Assembly: GCA_038232275.1 (NCBI GenBank)
Contig: JBBSIC010000032.1
Coordinates: 1-38,643 of the forward strand
DNA from: DATLGB01 sp038232275
Lineage (GTDB): Bacteria; Actinomycetota; Thermoleophilia; Solirubrobacterales; Solirubrobacteraceae
DNA length: 38,643 nucleotides
Direction of reading: 5' to 3'
Part shown: in pieces, positions 23,860 through 33,975 of the stretch
Position numbering within the stretch: the first letter of the stretch is position 1
Layout: each line of letters begins with the position of its first letter
Made by a program: the position numbers and the translations under genes
The notes under the pieces: generated by a model
Databases searched by the model: none
The model's input: the letters and a program-made list of their open reading frames with translations, nothing else
What the model was told of the DNA's origin: nothing

Positions 23860-26397
23860 TCAGGACGCGGGCGTGTCGTCGTCCTCGAGCGCGCCGTCGA
23901 AGCCCGGGAGCTCCTCCGCGAGGTCGACCTCGGGCGCGTCGTCGCTTTCCACGACCAGGGCGACGGCGCTCACGCGGTCGTCCTCGCGGATGTTCACGAC
24001 GCGCACGCCGGTGGCATCGCGGCCCTGACGGCTGATGCCGCGCACGCTCTGGCGCACCACCATCCCGTTCTCGGAGATGAAGACGAGCTCCTCGTGCTCG
24101 CGCACGACCATCGCGCCGGCGAGGTCGCCCTTGTGCTGGGCGGCCCTGATCGCCCGGACGCCCATCGCGCCGCGCTTGGTCTTGCGGAACTGGTCGATCC
24201 CCGTGCGCTTGCCGAAGCCGGAGTCCGTGATCACGAGCAGGTCCTGGTCGTCGCGGGCGACGTCCATCGAGAGCACCCAGTTGTCCTTGGCGGAGACGTT
24301 CATGCCGGCGACGCCGGTGGTGTCGCGGCCCATCGCGCGCACGTCGGACTCGTGAAAGCGCACGGCCTGGCCGGCGCGCGAGACCATCAGCACGTCGTCG
24401 TCGCCCGAGGTCCGCCGCACGCCGATCAGCTCGTCCTCGTCGCGGACCTTGATCGCGATGATGCCGTCGGCCTTGATGGGCGTGTTGTAGGCGGTGAACT
24501 CCGTCTTCTTCACGATGCCCTGGCGGGTCGCGAAGAGCACGTAGGCGCCCTCGGTGAAGTCGCGCGTCGCGAGCACCGACTGCACCCGCTCTTCGTCGCG
24601 CAGGGGCATCATGTTGCCCAGGTGGCGGCCCTTGGCCTGCCGCGAGTCCGGCGTCGGCAGCTCGTGGACCTTCTTGCGGTAGACCTTGCCGCGGTTGGTG
24701 AAGAACAGCAGGAAGTCATGCGTCGAGCTCACGAAGAGGTGCTCGATGTAGTCCTCGTCCTTCATCCCCATGCCGGTCACGCCAACGCCGCCGCGGCGCT
24801 GGTTGCGGTAGGTGTCCAGCGGCAGGGCCTTGATGTAGCCGGACTTCGTGATCGCGATGACCATCTGGCGCTCGGCGATCAGGTCCTCGACGTCGAGGTC
24901 GTCCTCGGAGGCGGCGATGCGCGAGCGCCGCTCGTCCCCGTAGGTGCCGGAGATCTCGAGCAGCTCCTCCTTGATCAGCTCGAGGACCTTTGCCTCGTCG
25001 CCGAGCAGCTCGCGCAGCTCACCGATGCGCTCCACCTTGTCGGCGTGCTCGCGGCGGATCGTGTCCGCCTCCAGCGCCGTGAGCTGCTGCAGGCGCAGCT
25101 CGAGGATCGCCTGGGCCTGGATCTGCGTCAGGCCGAAGCTCGCGATCAGGCCCGCGCGCGCGGCGTCGCGGTCGTCGGAGGCGCGGATCAGCTCGATCAC
25201 CGCATCGAGGTTGTCGAGCGCGATCAGCAGGCCCTCGAGGCGGTGCACCTGCGCCTCCAGCGTGCGCAGCTCGTGCTTGGAGCGGCGCACGATGACCTCG
25301 CGCTGGTGCTGGACGTAGTTGTGCAGCACGGAGCGCAGCGGCAGCGTGCGCGGCACGTTGTCGACCAGCGCCACCATGTTCACGCCGAAGGTGCTCTGCA
25401 GCGGCGTGTGCTTGTAGAGCTTGTTCAGGACGACGTCCGGGTTCGAGCCGCGCTTGAGCTCGATCAGCAGGCGCATCCCGGTGCGCCCGTCGGACTGGTC
25501 CTGGATGTCGGAGATCTCCGGGAGCTTCTTGTCGTGCACGAGCTCGACCATCTTGCGGATGACGCCCGTGTCACCGCCCTTTTTGACCATGAAGGGCAGC
25601 TCGGTGACGACGATCCCCTCCTTGCCCTGGCCGATGTCCTCGATGCCGGCCTTGCAGCGCACGCGGATGCGCCCGCGGCCGGTCTCGTAGGCCTCCCGGA
25701 TGCCCGCGTTTCCGAGGATCACGCCGCCCGTCGGGAAGTCCGGCCCGGGCAGGTGGGCCATCAGGCCCTCCGTCGTGATGCCCGGGTCCTCGATGTAGGC
25801 GACTGTGGCGGCGATCGTCTCGCGCAGGTTGTGCGGCGGGATGTTCGTCGCCATCCCGACCGCGATGCCCGACGAGCCGTTGACCAGCAGGTTCGGGAAG
25901 CGCGACGGCAGGACCGTCGGCTCCTGGCGGTCGTTGGAGTAGTTGGCGACGAAGTCCACCGTGTCGGCGTCGAGGTCGCGCAGCATCTCGCGCGCGAGCG
26001 GCGCGAGGCGGGCCTCGGTGTATCTCATGGCGGCCGCCGGATCGTCGTCGACCGACCCGAAGTTGCCCTGGCCGTCGACGAGGACGTTGCGCATCGAGAA
26101 GTCCTGCGCGAGGCGCACCAGCGTGTCGTAGATCGCCGAGTCGCCGTGCGGGTGATAGTTGCCCATCACCTCGCCAACGATCTTCGCGCACTTGGCGTAG
26201 GGCCGGGTCGGCCCCAGGCCCAGCTCGTTCATCGCGAACAGGACTCGCCGGTGGACGGGCTTCAGTCCGTCGCGGACGTCGGGCAGCGCGCGCCCGACGA
26301 TGACCGACATCGCGTAGTCCAGGTACGAGGAGCGCATCTCCTCCTCGAGGCCGCGCGGCTCGACGTTACCGCCGGAGATGACGTCGGACGAAGCCAT
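23860..26397 (-). CDS. gyrA: DNA gyrase subunit A
   Basis: 845 residues. With GyrB it introduces negative supercoils using ATP. The breakage-reunion domain has the catalytic Tyr126 (AAAMRYTEAR). The quinolone region reads HPHGDSAIYDTLV, so the positions equal to E. coli Ser83 and Asp87 are Ser87 and Asp91, the drug-sensitive residues. The GyrA box is QRRGGVG (533-539), in place of the classical QRRGGKG; it starts the DNA-wrapping C-terminal beta-pinwheel, which supports gyrase rather than Topo IV. The C-terminus is a strongly acidic tail (about 820-845). The ATG at 26397 follows a clear GGGAGG site and lies 13 nt after gyrB, so gyrBA is one operon. Confidence 0.98.
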   Translation of the reverse strand: MASSDVISGGNVEPRGLEEEMRSSYLDYAMSVIVGRALPDVRDGLKPVHRRVLFAMNELGLGPTRPYAKCAKIVGEVMGNYHPHGDSAIYDTLVRLAQDFSMRNVLVDGQGNFGSVDDDPAAAMRYTEARLAPLAREMLRDLDADTVDFVANYSNDRQEPTVLPSRFPNLLVNGSSGIAVGMATNIPPHNLRETIAATVAYIEDPGITTEGLMAHLPGPDFPTGGVILGNAGIREAYETGRGRIRVRCKAGIEDIGQGKEGIVVTELPFMVKKGGDTGVIRKMVELVHDKKLPEISDIQDQSDGRTGMRLLIELKRGSNPDVVLNKLYKHTPLQSTFGVNMVALVDNVPRTLPLRSVLHNYVQHQREVIVRRSKHELRTLEAQVHRLEGLLIALDNLDAVIELIRASDDRDAARAGLIASFGLTQIQAQAILELRLQQLTALEADTIRREHADKVERIGELRELLGDEAKVLELIKEELLEISGTYGDERRSRIAASEDDLDVEDLIAERQMVIAITKSGYIKALPLDTYRNQRRGGVGVTGMGMKDEDYIEHLFVSSTHDFLLFFTNRGKVYRKKVHELPTPDSRQAKGRHLGNMMPLRDEERVQSVLATRDFTEGAYVLFATRQGIVKKTEFTAYNTPIKADGIIAIKVRDEDELIGVRRTSGDDDVLMVSRAGQAVRFHESDVRAMGRDTTGVAGMNVSAKDNWVLSMDVARDDQDLLVITDSGFGKRTGIDQFRKTKRGAMGVRAIRAAQHKGDLAGAMVVREHEELVFISENGMVVRQSVRGISRQGRDATGVRVVNIREDDRVSAVALVVESDDAPEVDLAEELPGFDGALEDDDTPAS

Positions 26398-26410
26398 GTC
26401 TCAATCCTCC

Positions 26411-28828
<2,418 letters not shown>

Positions 28829-28850
28829 GGATTCCTCCGTCTGCACACGA

Positions 28851-28895
28851 CGCCCCGGCGACTGTCGCGTACTGCATGCGACCGCGGCCGGGGCG
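28851..28895 (-). promoter_or_regulatory. Two-storey hairpin in the gyrB leader
   Basis: CGCCCCGGC (28851-28859) pairs perfectly with GCCGGGGCG (28887-28895), and inside it GTCGC (28864-28868) pairs with GCGAC (28878-28882) around a 9-nt loop. The structure lies between the likely transcript start and the gyrB ribosome site, so it could shape translation or supercoiling-dependent expression. Confidence 0.45.
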
Positions 28896-28912
28896 AGAAA
28901 CGTCTGCCGTGC

Positions 28913-28921
28913 AGTCTAGCA
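28913..28921 (-). promoter_or_regulatory. Extended -10 promoter of gyrB (TGCTAGACT)
   Basis: On the minus strand TGC-TAGACT is an extended -10 element. No good -35 lies 16-18 bp upstream. Transcription from about 28906 would give a leader of some 78 nt before TTG 28828. It is in the 159-bp gap after dciA. Confidence 0.5.
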
Positions 28922-28987
28922 GGTACCCCCCGTCGAAACATGGCCGCAAGCGTTACGAAAGTGCTGCAAAACGCGCGAAACTGTGCC

Positions 28988-29299
28988 TCACCAGACCCCG
29001 GGCCGGGCGTCCGCTCGCAGGCCGGTGACCGCGCGCCGGCCGAGGTGCTCGTTGAGGGCCGCCACGACGCGCGGCGACAGGAGGTCGAGCTCCTGCGCCC
29101 AGACGGCCGATCCGCACCGCACGGTGACCACGCCGGCGCGCTCGGAATGGGGCGTCGCGACGGCCGCGAGCGCCGGGCCCGCCGCCGCCGGCCAGACGCG
29201 CTGGACCGCGGCGATCAGGGTGTCGGGCATCACCTCGTCGGCGACCCGCTCCAACGCCGGGGCGAGGGGCCGCGGTGCGGGGCGGCGGCGCATCCCCAT
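28988..29299 (-). CDS. dciA: DUF721 protein, DciA-like replicative helicase loader
   Basis: 103 residues of the DUF721 family, the same slot as Rv0004 between recF and gyrB in mycobacteria. DciA proteins load the DnaB helicase in bacteria that lack DnaC. The core VQRVWPAAAGPALAAVATP and TVRCGSAVWAQELDLLSPRV is typical of the KH-like fold. A basic N-terminus precedes it. The ATG at 29299 shares one base with the recF stop (TGATG); an inner ATG at 29293 is also possible. This small gene is often missed or called hypothetical. Confidence 0.88.
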   Translation of the reverse strand: MGMRRRPAPRPLAPALERVADEVMPDTLIAAVQRVWPAAAGPALAAVATPHSERAGVVTVRCGSAVWAQELDLLSPRVVAALNEHLGRRAVTGLRADARPGVW

Positions 29300-30420
29300 C
29301 AGGCGGCGTCCTGGTGCCCGGCGTCCTCGGCGCTCTGCAGCACCGCGCCGTCGACGATCGCCACGCGGACCACGTCGGCGCCGTCGGCGCCCGGCACGAG
29401 CCCGAGCTCGGTCGCGGCGATGACGCTCTGGCCGCCGGCGCGCAGCACCTCGACGAGGCGCTCGCGGCGGCCGGCGTCGAGCTCTGACATCGGATCGTCG
29501 AGCAGCATCAGCGGGGCGGCGTCGCGCACCGCGGTGAGCTCCTCGCGCTCGGCCAGCAGCAGCGCGAGCAGCGCGAGGCGCTGCTGGCCCCGCGATCCGT
29601 AGGTGCGCAGGTCGCGGCCCTCGACGCTGAAGCTGACGTCGTCGCGGTGCGGCCCGTGGCCGGTGAAGCCGCGCTGCAGGTCCCCGTCGACGCGCTCGGC
29701 CAGCTCCCCCGCGAACGCCTCGGCCGTGGCGGCCTTCGAGCGCGGCCGGTAGCCGAGCGCGGCGGCGCCCTCGAGGCTCAGCCCCTGGGCGTGCTCGGCA
29801 AAGCGCGGTCGCAGGCGGTCGATCGTGGCGGCGCGGTCGGCCATCAGCGCGATCCCGTGCTGGGCGAGCTGGGCGTCCCAGGCGGGCAGCGACCCGCGGC
29901 CGGCCCGGCCGGCGCGGATCGAGGCGATCAGCGCGTTGCGCTGCGCGAGCGCGGAGGCGTACGCGCGCCGGGTCCCCGACCGCGCCGGCCACAGCGCCGA
30001 CACGACCTGGTCGAGGTGGGCGCGACGCAACGACGGCGTTCCGGCGATCAGCTCGAGCCGGTCGGGCAGGAAGACCGAGACCAGCGGCCGAACCGCGGAG
30101 TCCGCGAGACGCTCCACCGGCGCCCCGTCGACCGTGAAGCGCTTGGTCTCCCCGGGCTGGAAGCCGGTCGTGAGGCGGTGCAGGCCGTCCACGCCCTGCG
30201 CGTCGAGCTCCAGGCGCAGGACACCGCCGCCGAAGCGCACGCACTCGCGCTCGTTGGCCGTCCGGCACGACCGGCCCGTGCAGGCGAAGTACAGGGCCTC
30301 GAGCAGGTTCGACTTGCCGGCGCCGTTGCGTCCCGCCACCACGGTGATGCCCGGCCCGAGGCGGACCTCCGCCCGCTCGTAGGAGCGGAAGTTGCGCACG
30401 GACACGCGCGTCACCAGCAC
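29299..30420 (-). CDS. recF: DNA replication/repair protein RecF
   Basis: A 373-residue ABC/SMC-type ATPase that helps load RecA at gaps. Walker A is GRNGAGKS (30-37), the N-terminus has VSVRNFRSYE, the ABC signature is YGSRGQQRLALL, and Walker B is LMLLDDPMSELD. The C-terminus extends a little with an acidic tail. It starts at GTG 30420 (GTG 30414 two codons later is nearly as good), 22 nt after the dnaN stop. It is in the conserved dnaA-dnaN-recF order. Confidence 0.95.
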   Translation of the reverse strand: MLVTRVSVRNFRSYERAEVRLGPGITVVAGRNGAGKSNLLEALYFACTGRSCRTANERECVRFGGGVLRLELDAQGVDGLHRLTTGFQPGETKRFTVDGAPVERLADSAVRPLVSVFLPDRLELIAGTPSLRRAHLDQVVSALWPARSGTRRAYASALAQRNALIASIRAGRAGRGSLPAWDAQLAQHGIALMADRAATIDRLRPRFAEHAQGLSLEGAAALGYRPRSKAATAEAFAGELAERVDGDLQRGFTGHGPHRDDVSFSVEGRDLRTYGSRGQQRLALLALLLAEREELTAVRDAAPLMLLDDPMSELDAGRRERLVEVLRAGGQSVIAATELGLVPGADGADVVRVAIVDGAVLQSAEDAGHQDAA

Positions 30421-30442
30421 CGCAGCTACCCCGCGGGTCGGG

Positions 30443-31552
30443 TCATGCGTTCAGGCGAATCGGCATCAGCAGGTACTGAAAGCCGCTGTCGTCGGCCGAG
30501 GTCAGCAGGCCCGGACGCAGCGGCGAGATCAGCTTCAGCAGGACGTCGGCGCCGTCCATGCTCTCCAGCCCGTCGCGCAGGAAGTCCGGGTTGAAGCCGA
30601 TCTCCAGCGGCTCGCCGGCGTAGGGAACCGGCACCGTCTCGCTCGCCTCGCCGATGTCCGGGGTGCGCGCCGAGACGGTCAGCTCCCCCTCCTGAAACGC
30701 CAGGCGCAGCGGCGCGTTCTTCTGCGCGAGCAGCGAGATCCGGCGCACGACGTCGCCGACCTCGCTCGCCGCCAGCCGCAGCTCGTGCTCGTAGGCGTCC
30801 GGCAGCAGCTGGCGGTAGTTGGGGAACTGGCCGTCGATCAGCCGCGAGGACAGCACGGTCCCGCCGACCTCGAAGACGACCTGGTTCGTGCGCACGGACA
30901 CGGCGAGCGTCTCCGCCTCCGCGGCGCCGATGATGCGCGTGAGCTCCTGCAGCGCGCGGGCCGGCACGTTGGCCTCGACCGTTCCGTCCAGCGGCGTCTC
31001 TAGCCTGGTCTCCTTGACCGCCAGCCGGTAGGAGTCCGTCGCGACCATGCGCAGCTCGTCGCCGGCCGCCGACACGAGGATGCCGGTGAGGACCGGGCGC
31101 GTCTCGTCCCGCGACGCCGAGCGGGCGACCTTGGCCACCGTCTCCATGAACGCCGCGCCCGGGACCTGGACGCGCGAGCCCTCCTCGGCCTCCGGGAAGG
31201 GCGGGAAGTCCTCGAGGCGCAGCGTGCGGATGTGGAAGGTGGCGTTGCCGCCCTTGAGCTCCACGTCCTGCTCCGCCGGCCGCAGCTCCAGCGAGACGTC
31301 GGAGCCGGGGAGCGCCCGGACCACGTCGACGAGCAGGCGGGCCGGCAGCACGATCGCGCCCTCCCGGACGACCTCGCCTTCCAGCGGGACGCGCAGGCCG
31401 ATCTCCATGTCCGTCGCGCGCAGCTCGACGCCGCCGCCGTGGGCGAGCACCTGCACGCCGGAGAGCGCCTGGATGGCGCTGCGCGTCGAGGCGGCGCGGG
31501 TCACGGTCTGCAGCTGGCTGAAGAGGGCGTCCCGGCCCGTCGAGAGCTTCAT
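30443..31552 (-). CDS. dnaN: DNA polymerase III sliding clamp (beta subunit)
   Basis: 369 residues with the three-repeat sliding-clamp fold that tethers the replicative polymerase to DNA. Recognisable stretches are ATDMEIGLRVPLEG, RTLRLEDFPPFPE, ATDSYRLAVKET, SSRLIDGQFPNYRQLLP and the C-terminal LLMPIRLNA, which is near the partner-binding pocket (usually M-P-M/V-R-L). The length is normal. The ATG at 31552 follows GGGAG about 9 nt upstream. It is separated from dnaA by 181 bp that look like part of the origin. Confidence 0.97.
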   Translation of the reverse strand: MKLSTGRDALFSQLQTVTRAASTRSAIQALSGVQVLAHGGGVELRATDMEIGLRVPLEGEVVREGAIVLPARLLVDVVRALPGSDVSLELRPAEQDVELKGGNATFHIRTLRLEDFPPFPEAEEGSRVQVPGAAFMETVAKVARSASRDETRPVLTGILVSAAGDELRMVATDSYRLAVKETRLETPLDGTVEANVPARALQELTRIIGAAEAETLAVSVRTNQVVFEVGGTVLSSRLIDGQFPNYRQLLPDAYEHELRLAASEVGDVVRRISLLAQKNAPLRLAFQEGELTVSARTPDIGEASETVPVPYAGEPLEIGFNPDFLRDGLESMDGADVLLKLISPLRPGLLTSADDSGFQYLLMPIRLNA

Positions 31553-31733
31553 CGGTTTCTCTCCCTGAGAAAGGTGATCGTTCCTATTGACAAAGGACTA
31601 GGAGTAGTAGTGCCTGTCGATAGGTGCAAAAGTCCCGCGGCGGCCTGGTCGGTGCGGCGATTGTGCCTGTGCGGGGTCTGTGCATGGAGCCTGCGGAGGG
31701 TGCCAGCGACGCCGGACGCGACGGCTGTGCACA
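31553..31733. other. Putative origin segment / dnaN leader between dnaA and dnaN
   Basis: The 181 bp between the dnaA stop and the dnaN start have an AT-richer left part (31570-31635), unusual in this window. They contain two copies of CCTAT(T/C)GACA facing each other (31583-31592 and 31615-31624), DnaA-box-like CTGTGCACA (31725-31733) and CTGTGCATG (31678-31686), and related TTGTGCCTG and CTGTGCGGG sequences between. In many actinomycetes the origin lies here. The boxes are far from the E. coli consensus, so the call is tentative. Confidence 0.45.
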
Positions 31734-33056
31734 TCAGTCGCCGAGCTCCTGCACGAGGCGGTGGACGGCCTCGTAGGCCCCGCGGTCGGCCGTGATCCGC
31801 TCCGAGGTGCGCTTGCAGGCGTGCATGACCGTCGTGTGGTTGCGACCGAACGCGCGGCCGATGGCGGGCAGCGTCGCGTCGGTGAGCTCACGCGACAGGT
31901 ACATCGCGACCTGGCGGGCCCAGGTGACGCCGCCGGCCCGGCTCGGAGAGCGGAGGTCTGCGACCGAGACGCCGAACGCGTCGCAGGTGCGCTGCTGGAT
32001 CTCCTCGACGGTCCGGCTGACCGGCTTGGCGGGGTCGGGGTAGAGGTCGGCGAGGACGTCCGCCGCGAGCTCGCCGGTCACGCCCCGGCCGGTCAGCGAG
32101 GCGAAGGCGACGACGCGGATGAGGGCGCCCTCGAGGGCCCGGACGCTCTCGGTCACGCGCGCGGCGATCAGATCCAGCGCCGCGGCGTCGACGTCCTCGA
32201 GGGCGTCCTGGTCCACGCGCTTGCGGAGGATCGTGCGCCGCGTGCTGACATCGGGGCGCCCGAGCTCGGTCACCAGGCCGGACTCGAAGCGCGCGCGCAG
32301 GCGGTCCTCGAGCGCGCCGAGGTCGCGCGGTGGGCGGTCGGAGGTGAGCACGATCTGGGCGCCGCCGGCGTGCAGGGCGTTGAACGTGTGAAAGAACTCC
32401 TCGACGGTCTTGGCCTTGGCCTGCAAAAACTGGACGTCGTCGACGAGCAGGACGTCGACGTTTCGGTGCGCGTCCTTGAAGGCCTCGGTGTCGCGGCCGC
32501 CCTTGACCGCGCCGATGAAGGCGTTCGTGAAGGCCTCGGCGGTCGTGTAGCGGACGGTCATGCCGTCCCCGTAGGCGAGGACGTAGTTGGCGATCGAGTG
32601 CAGCAGGTGCGTCTTGCCGAGTCCGGGCGAGCCGCAGATGAAAAGCGGGTTGTACGCGAGCCCTGGGAGCTCGGCGACCGACAGGGCGGCGGCGTGCGCG
32701 AGCCGGTTGCCGTCGCCGATCACGAACTGGTCGAACGTCAGCCGCGGATTGAGCGCGTCGGCGGTCAGACCCGGCCGGCCGGGGTGGACGGCGGGGGCGG
32801 TGCCCGTTCCAGGCGCGACGAGGTCGATGCGGACGTCCGGGCCCAGGACGGCGGCCGCGCAGGCCTGCAGCAGCCGACCGAAGCGCTCGCTCACCCAGGA
32901 GCGGACCTTGTCGGGGGCCTCGACGATGAGCGTCTCGCCGGCCAGCTCGCGCGGCGCGAGCCCCTCGAGCCAGCAGTGCCAGGTCGAGTCGGTGACGGCG
33001 TCGCGCAGCTCGCTGCGGATGCGGGTCCAGGAGTGGGCGAGCGCGTCGTCGGGCAC
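31734..33056 (-). CDS. dnaA: Chromosomal replication initiator DnaA
   Basis: About 440 residues. Domain I (about 5-75) starts ALAHSWTRIRSELR. A short Pro-rich domain II follows, then the AAA+ domain with Walker A GSPGLGKT (142-149) and Walker B LLVDDVQFL (203-211), and domain IV with the DNA-binding signature RAFGRNHTTVMHACKR near residue 410. It opens the origin after binding DnaA boxes. I chose GTG 33056 as the start because it fits domain I and lies 11 nt behind TAGCCT; the frame stays open up to GTG 33179, but that part contains DnaA-box-like sites. No good ribosome site is seen. Confidence 0.97.
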   Translation of the reverse strand: MPDDALAHSWTRIRSELRDAVTDSTWHCWLEGLAPRELAGETLIVEAPDKVRSWVSERFGRLLQACAAAVLGPDVRIDLVAPGTGTAPAVHPGRPGLTADALNPRLTFDQFVIGDGNRLAHAAALSVAELPGLAYNPLFICGSPGLGKTHLLHSIANYVLAYGDGMTVRYTTAEAFTNAFIGAVKGGRDTEAFKDAHRNVDVLLVDDVQFLQAKAKTVEEFFHTFNALHAGGAQIVLTSDRPPRDLGALEDRLRARFESGLVTELGRPDVSTRRTILRKRVDQDALEDVDAAALDLIAARVTESVRALEGALIRVVAFASLTGRGVTGELAADVLADLYPDPAKPVSRTVEEIQQRTCDAFGVSVADLRSPSRAGGVTWARQVAMYLSRELTDATLPAIGRAFGRNHTTVMHACKRTSERITADRGAYEAVHRLVQELGD

Positions 33057-33067
33057 GGGCCGGGGCG

Positions 33068-33073
33068 AGGCTA
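33068..33073 (-). promoter_or_regulatory. -10 box (TAGCCT) for dnaA
   Basis: TAGCCT on the minus strand ends 11 nt before GTG 33056, with no Shine-Dalgarno. It is the same hexamer as ahead of folE. Confidence 0.35.
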
Positions 33074-33138
33074 CCGCTGCACCTGACCAGCTCGGACCGG
33101 GTGTCTCGCAACGCGCGGGGAAATGTCCGGCCGGCGTG

Positions 33139-33168
33139 CTGTGCACGGCTGTTCGCGGTCTGTGCACA
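33139..33168. other. Pair of DnaA-box-like sites between dnaA and rpmH
   Basis: CTGTGCACG (33139-33147) and CTGTGCACA (33160-33168) are 21 bp apart, two helical turns, in the divergent region between dnaA and rpmH. They match the relaxed actinobacterial pattern TTGTNCACA at eight of nine positions for the second site. TGTGCACA is itself a palindrome, so both strands carry it. They may be origin sites or dnaA autoregulation sites. Confidence 0.45.
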
Positions 33169-33179
33169 GCCCCGTCCAC

Positions 33180-33185
33180 TATTCT
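33180..33185 (+). promoter_or_regulatory. -10 box (TATTCT) for rpmH
   Basis: TATTCT ends 10 nt before ATG 33196, with no Shine-Dalgarno between. It is the closest match to the TATAAT consensus among the short-spaced boxes here. Confidence 0.42.
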
Positions 33186-33195
33186 CCATCACCTC

Positions 33196-33330
33196 ATGAA
33201 GCGGACCTACCAGCCCAAGAAGCGCAAGCGCGCCCGGACCCACGGTTTCCGCGCTCGCATGGCGACGCGCGGCGGTCGCGACGTGCTCAAGCGCCGCCGT
33301 GACAAGGGCCGCAAGCGGCTCACCGTCTGA
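33196..33330 (+). CDS. rpmH: Ribosomal protein bL34
   Basis: 44 residues, the full usual length, very basic: MKRTYQPKKRKRARTHGFRA then RGGRDVLKRRRDKGRKRLTV. It is part of the large ribosomal subunit and starts the conserved rpmH-rnpA-yidD-yidC run away from the origin. The frame stays open for many codons upstream of ATG 33196, but only the part from this ATG is the ribosomal protein. It is 10 nt from the rnpA start. Confidence 0.98.
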   Translation: MKRTYQPKKRKRARTHGFRARMATRGGRDVLKRRRDKGRKRLTV

Positions 33331-33340
33331 GGGCCGCGGG

Positions 33341-33709
33341 GTGGCTGCCAAGCGCCGTCGCCTGTCGCGCAGCGCGGAGTTCGACCGGGTCTACCGGCGG
33401 GGCCGTTCGCAGGGCAACCGCTTCCTCGTGCTCCACGTGTTTCCCCGCGCCGCGGATGACGCCGGCGGCGACGGGCCGCGCCTCGGTCTCTCCGTGTCGC
33501 GCAAGGTCGGCGGCGCCGTCGAGCGCACGCGCGTGAAGCGCTGCCTGCGCGAGGCCTTCTGGGCCGAGGCCGAGCGGCTCCCCGACGGCTCGGACTACGT
33601 GGTCGTCGCGCGCTCCGACGCGCGCGAGCTGGCCGAGCGCGAGGGCATGCCGGGGGTGCGCCGGGCCCTCGCCGACCTCGTCGATCAGGCCGGAGGGGGC
33701 GCGTCGTGA
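33341..33709 (+). CDS. rnpA: Ribonuclease P protein component
   Basis: 122 residues, basic, the protein partner of RNase P RNA in tRNA 5' maturation. Hallmarks are LSRSAEFDRVYRRGRS at the N-terminus, RLGLSVSRKVGGAVERTRVK in the middle and the RCLREAF helix. In most homologues the signature is RNR(I/V)KR; here it is RTRVKR, so the usual Asn is Thr. Start GTG 33341 gives VAAKRRRLSR as the N-terminus. The frame extends upstream into rpmH, which is not used. Its stop overlaps yidD as GTGA. Confidence 0.95.
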   Translation: MAAKRRRLSRSAEFDRVYRRGRSQGNRFLVLHVFPRAADDAGGDGPRLGLSVSRKVGGAVERTRVKRCLREAFWAEAERLPDGSDYVVVARSDARELAEREGMPGVRRALADLVDQAGGGAS

Positions 33710-33975
33710 GGATGGTCGCGCTCGCACCGATCCGCTTCTACGCGCGCTTCGTCTCACCGCTGCTGCCGCCGCGGTGCAAATACCATCCCTCGTGCTCGTC
33801 GTACGCGGTGCAGGCCGTGGAGCGCTACGGCATACTGCGCGGGTTCGTGCTCGCGGCCTGGCGCGTCCTGCGCTGCAACCCCTGGAGCCACGGGGGGTAC
33901 GACCCACCGGAGGACCAGACCCTCTTCCGCGACGCGTCCGCGTCACCCACCAAGACCCCTCCCGCCTCGTGCTGA
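33706..33975 (+). CDS. yidD: Membrane protein insertion efficiency factor YidD
   Basis: 89 residues. YidD is a small membrane-peripheral protein that helps insertion of membrane proteins next to YidC. The family core is complete: APIRFYARFVSPLLPPRCKY, HPSCSSYAVQAVERYG, AWRVLRCNPWSHGGYDP with the conserved Cys residues. The last 15 residues are Ser/Thr/Pro-rich and overlap yidC by 7 nt. It starts at GTG 33706 in the rnpA stop. Confidence 0.94.
   Translation: MRMVALAPIRFYARFVSPLLPPRCKYHPSCSSYAVQAVERYGILRGFVLAAWRVLRCNPWSHGGYDPPEDQTLFRDASASPTKTPPASC

Noticed and set aside
31600..31630. TTGCAC-17-TACTCC as a dnaN promoter on the minus strand
   Set aside because: The -10 keeps only TA of the consensus and overlaps the inverted repeat; too weak to list as a feature.
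33428..33446. parS-like sequence around CCACGTGTTTCC in rnpA
   Set aside because: Only the CACGTG centre matches; the arms are not palindromic and the site is coding.
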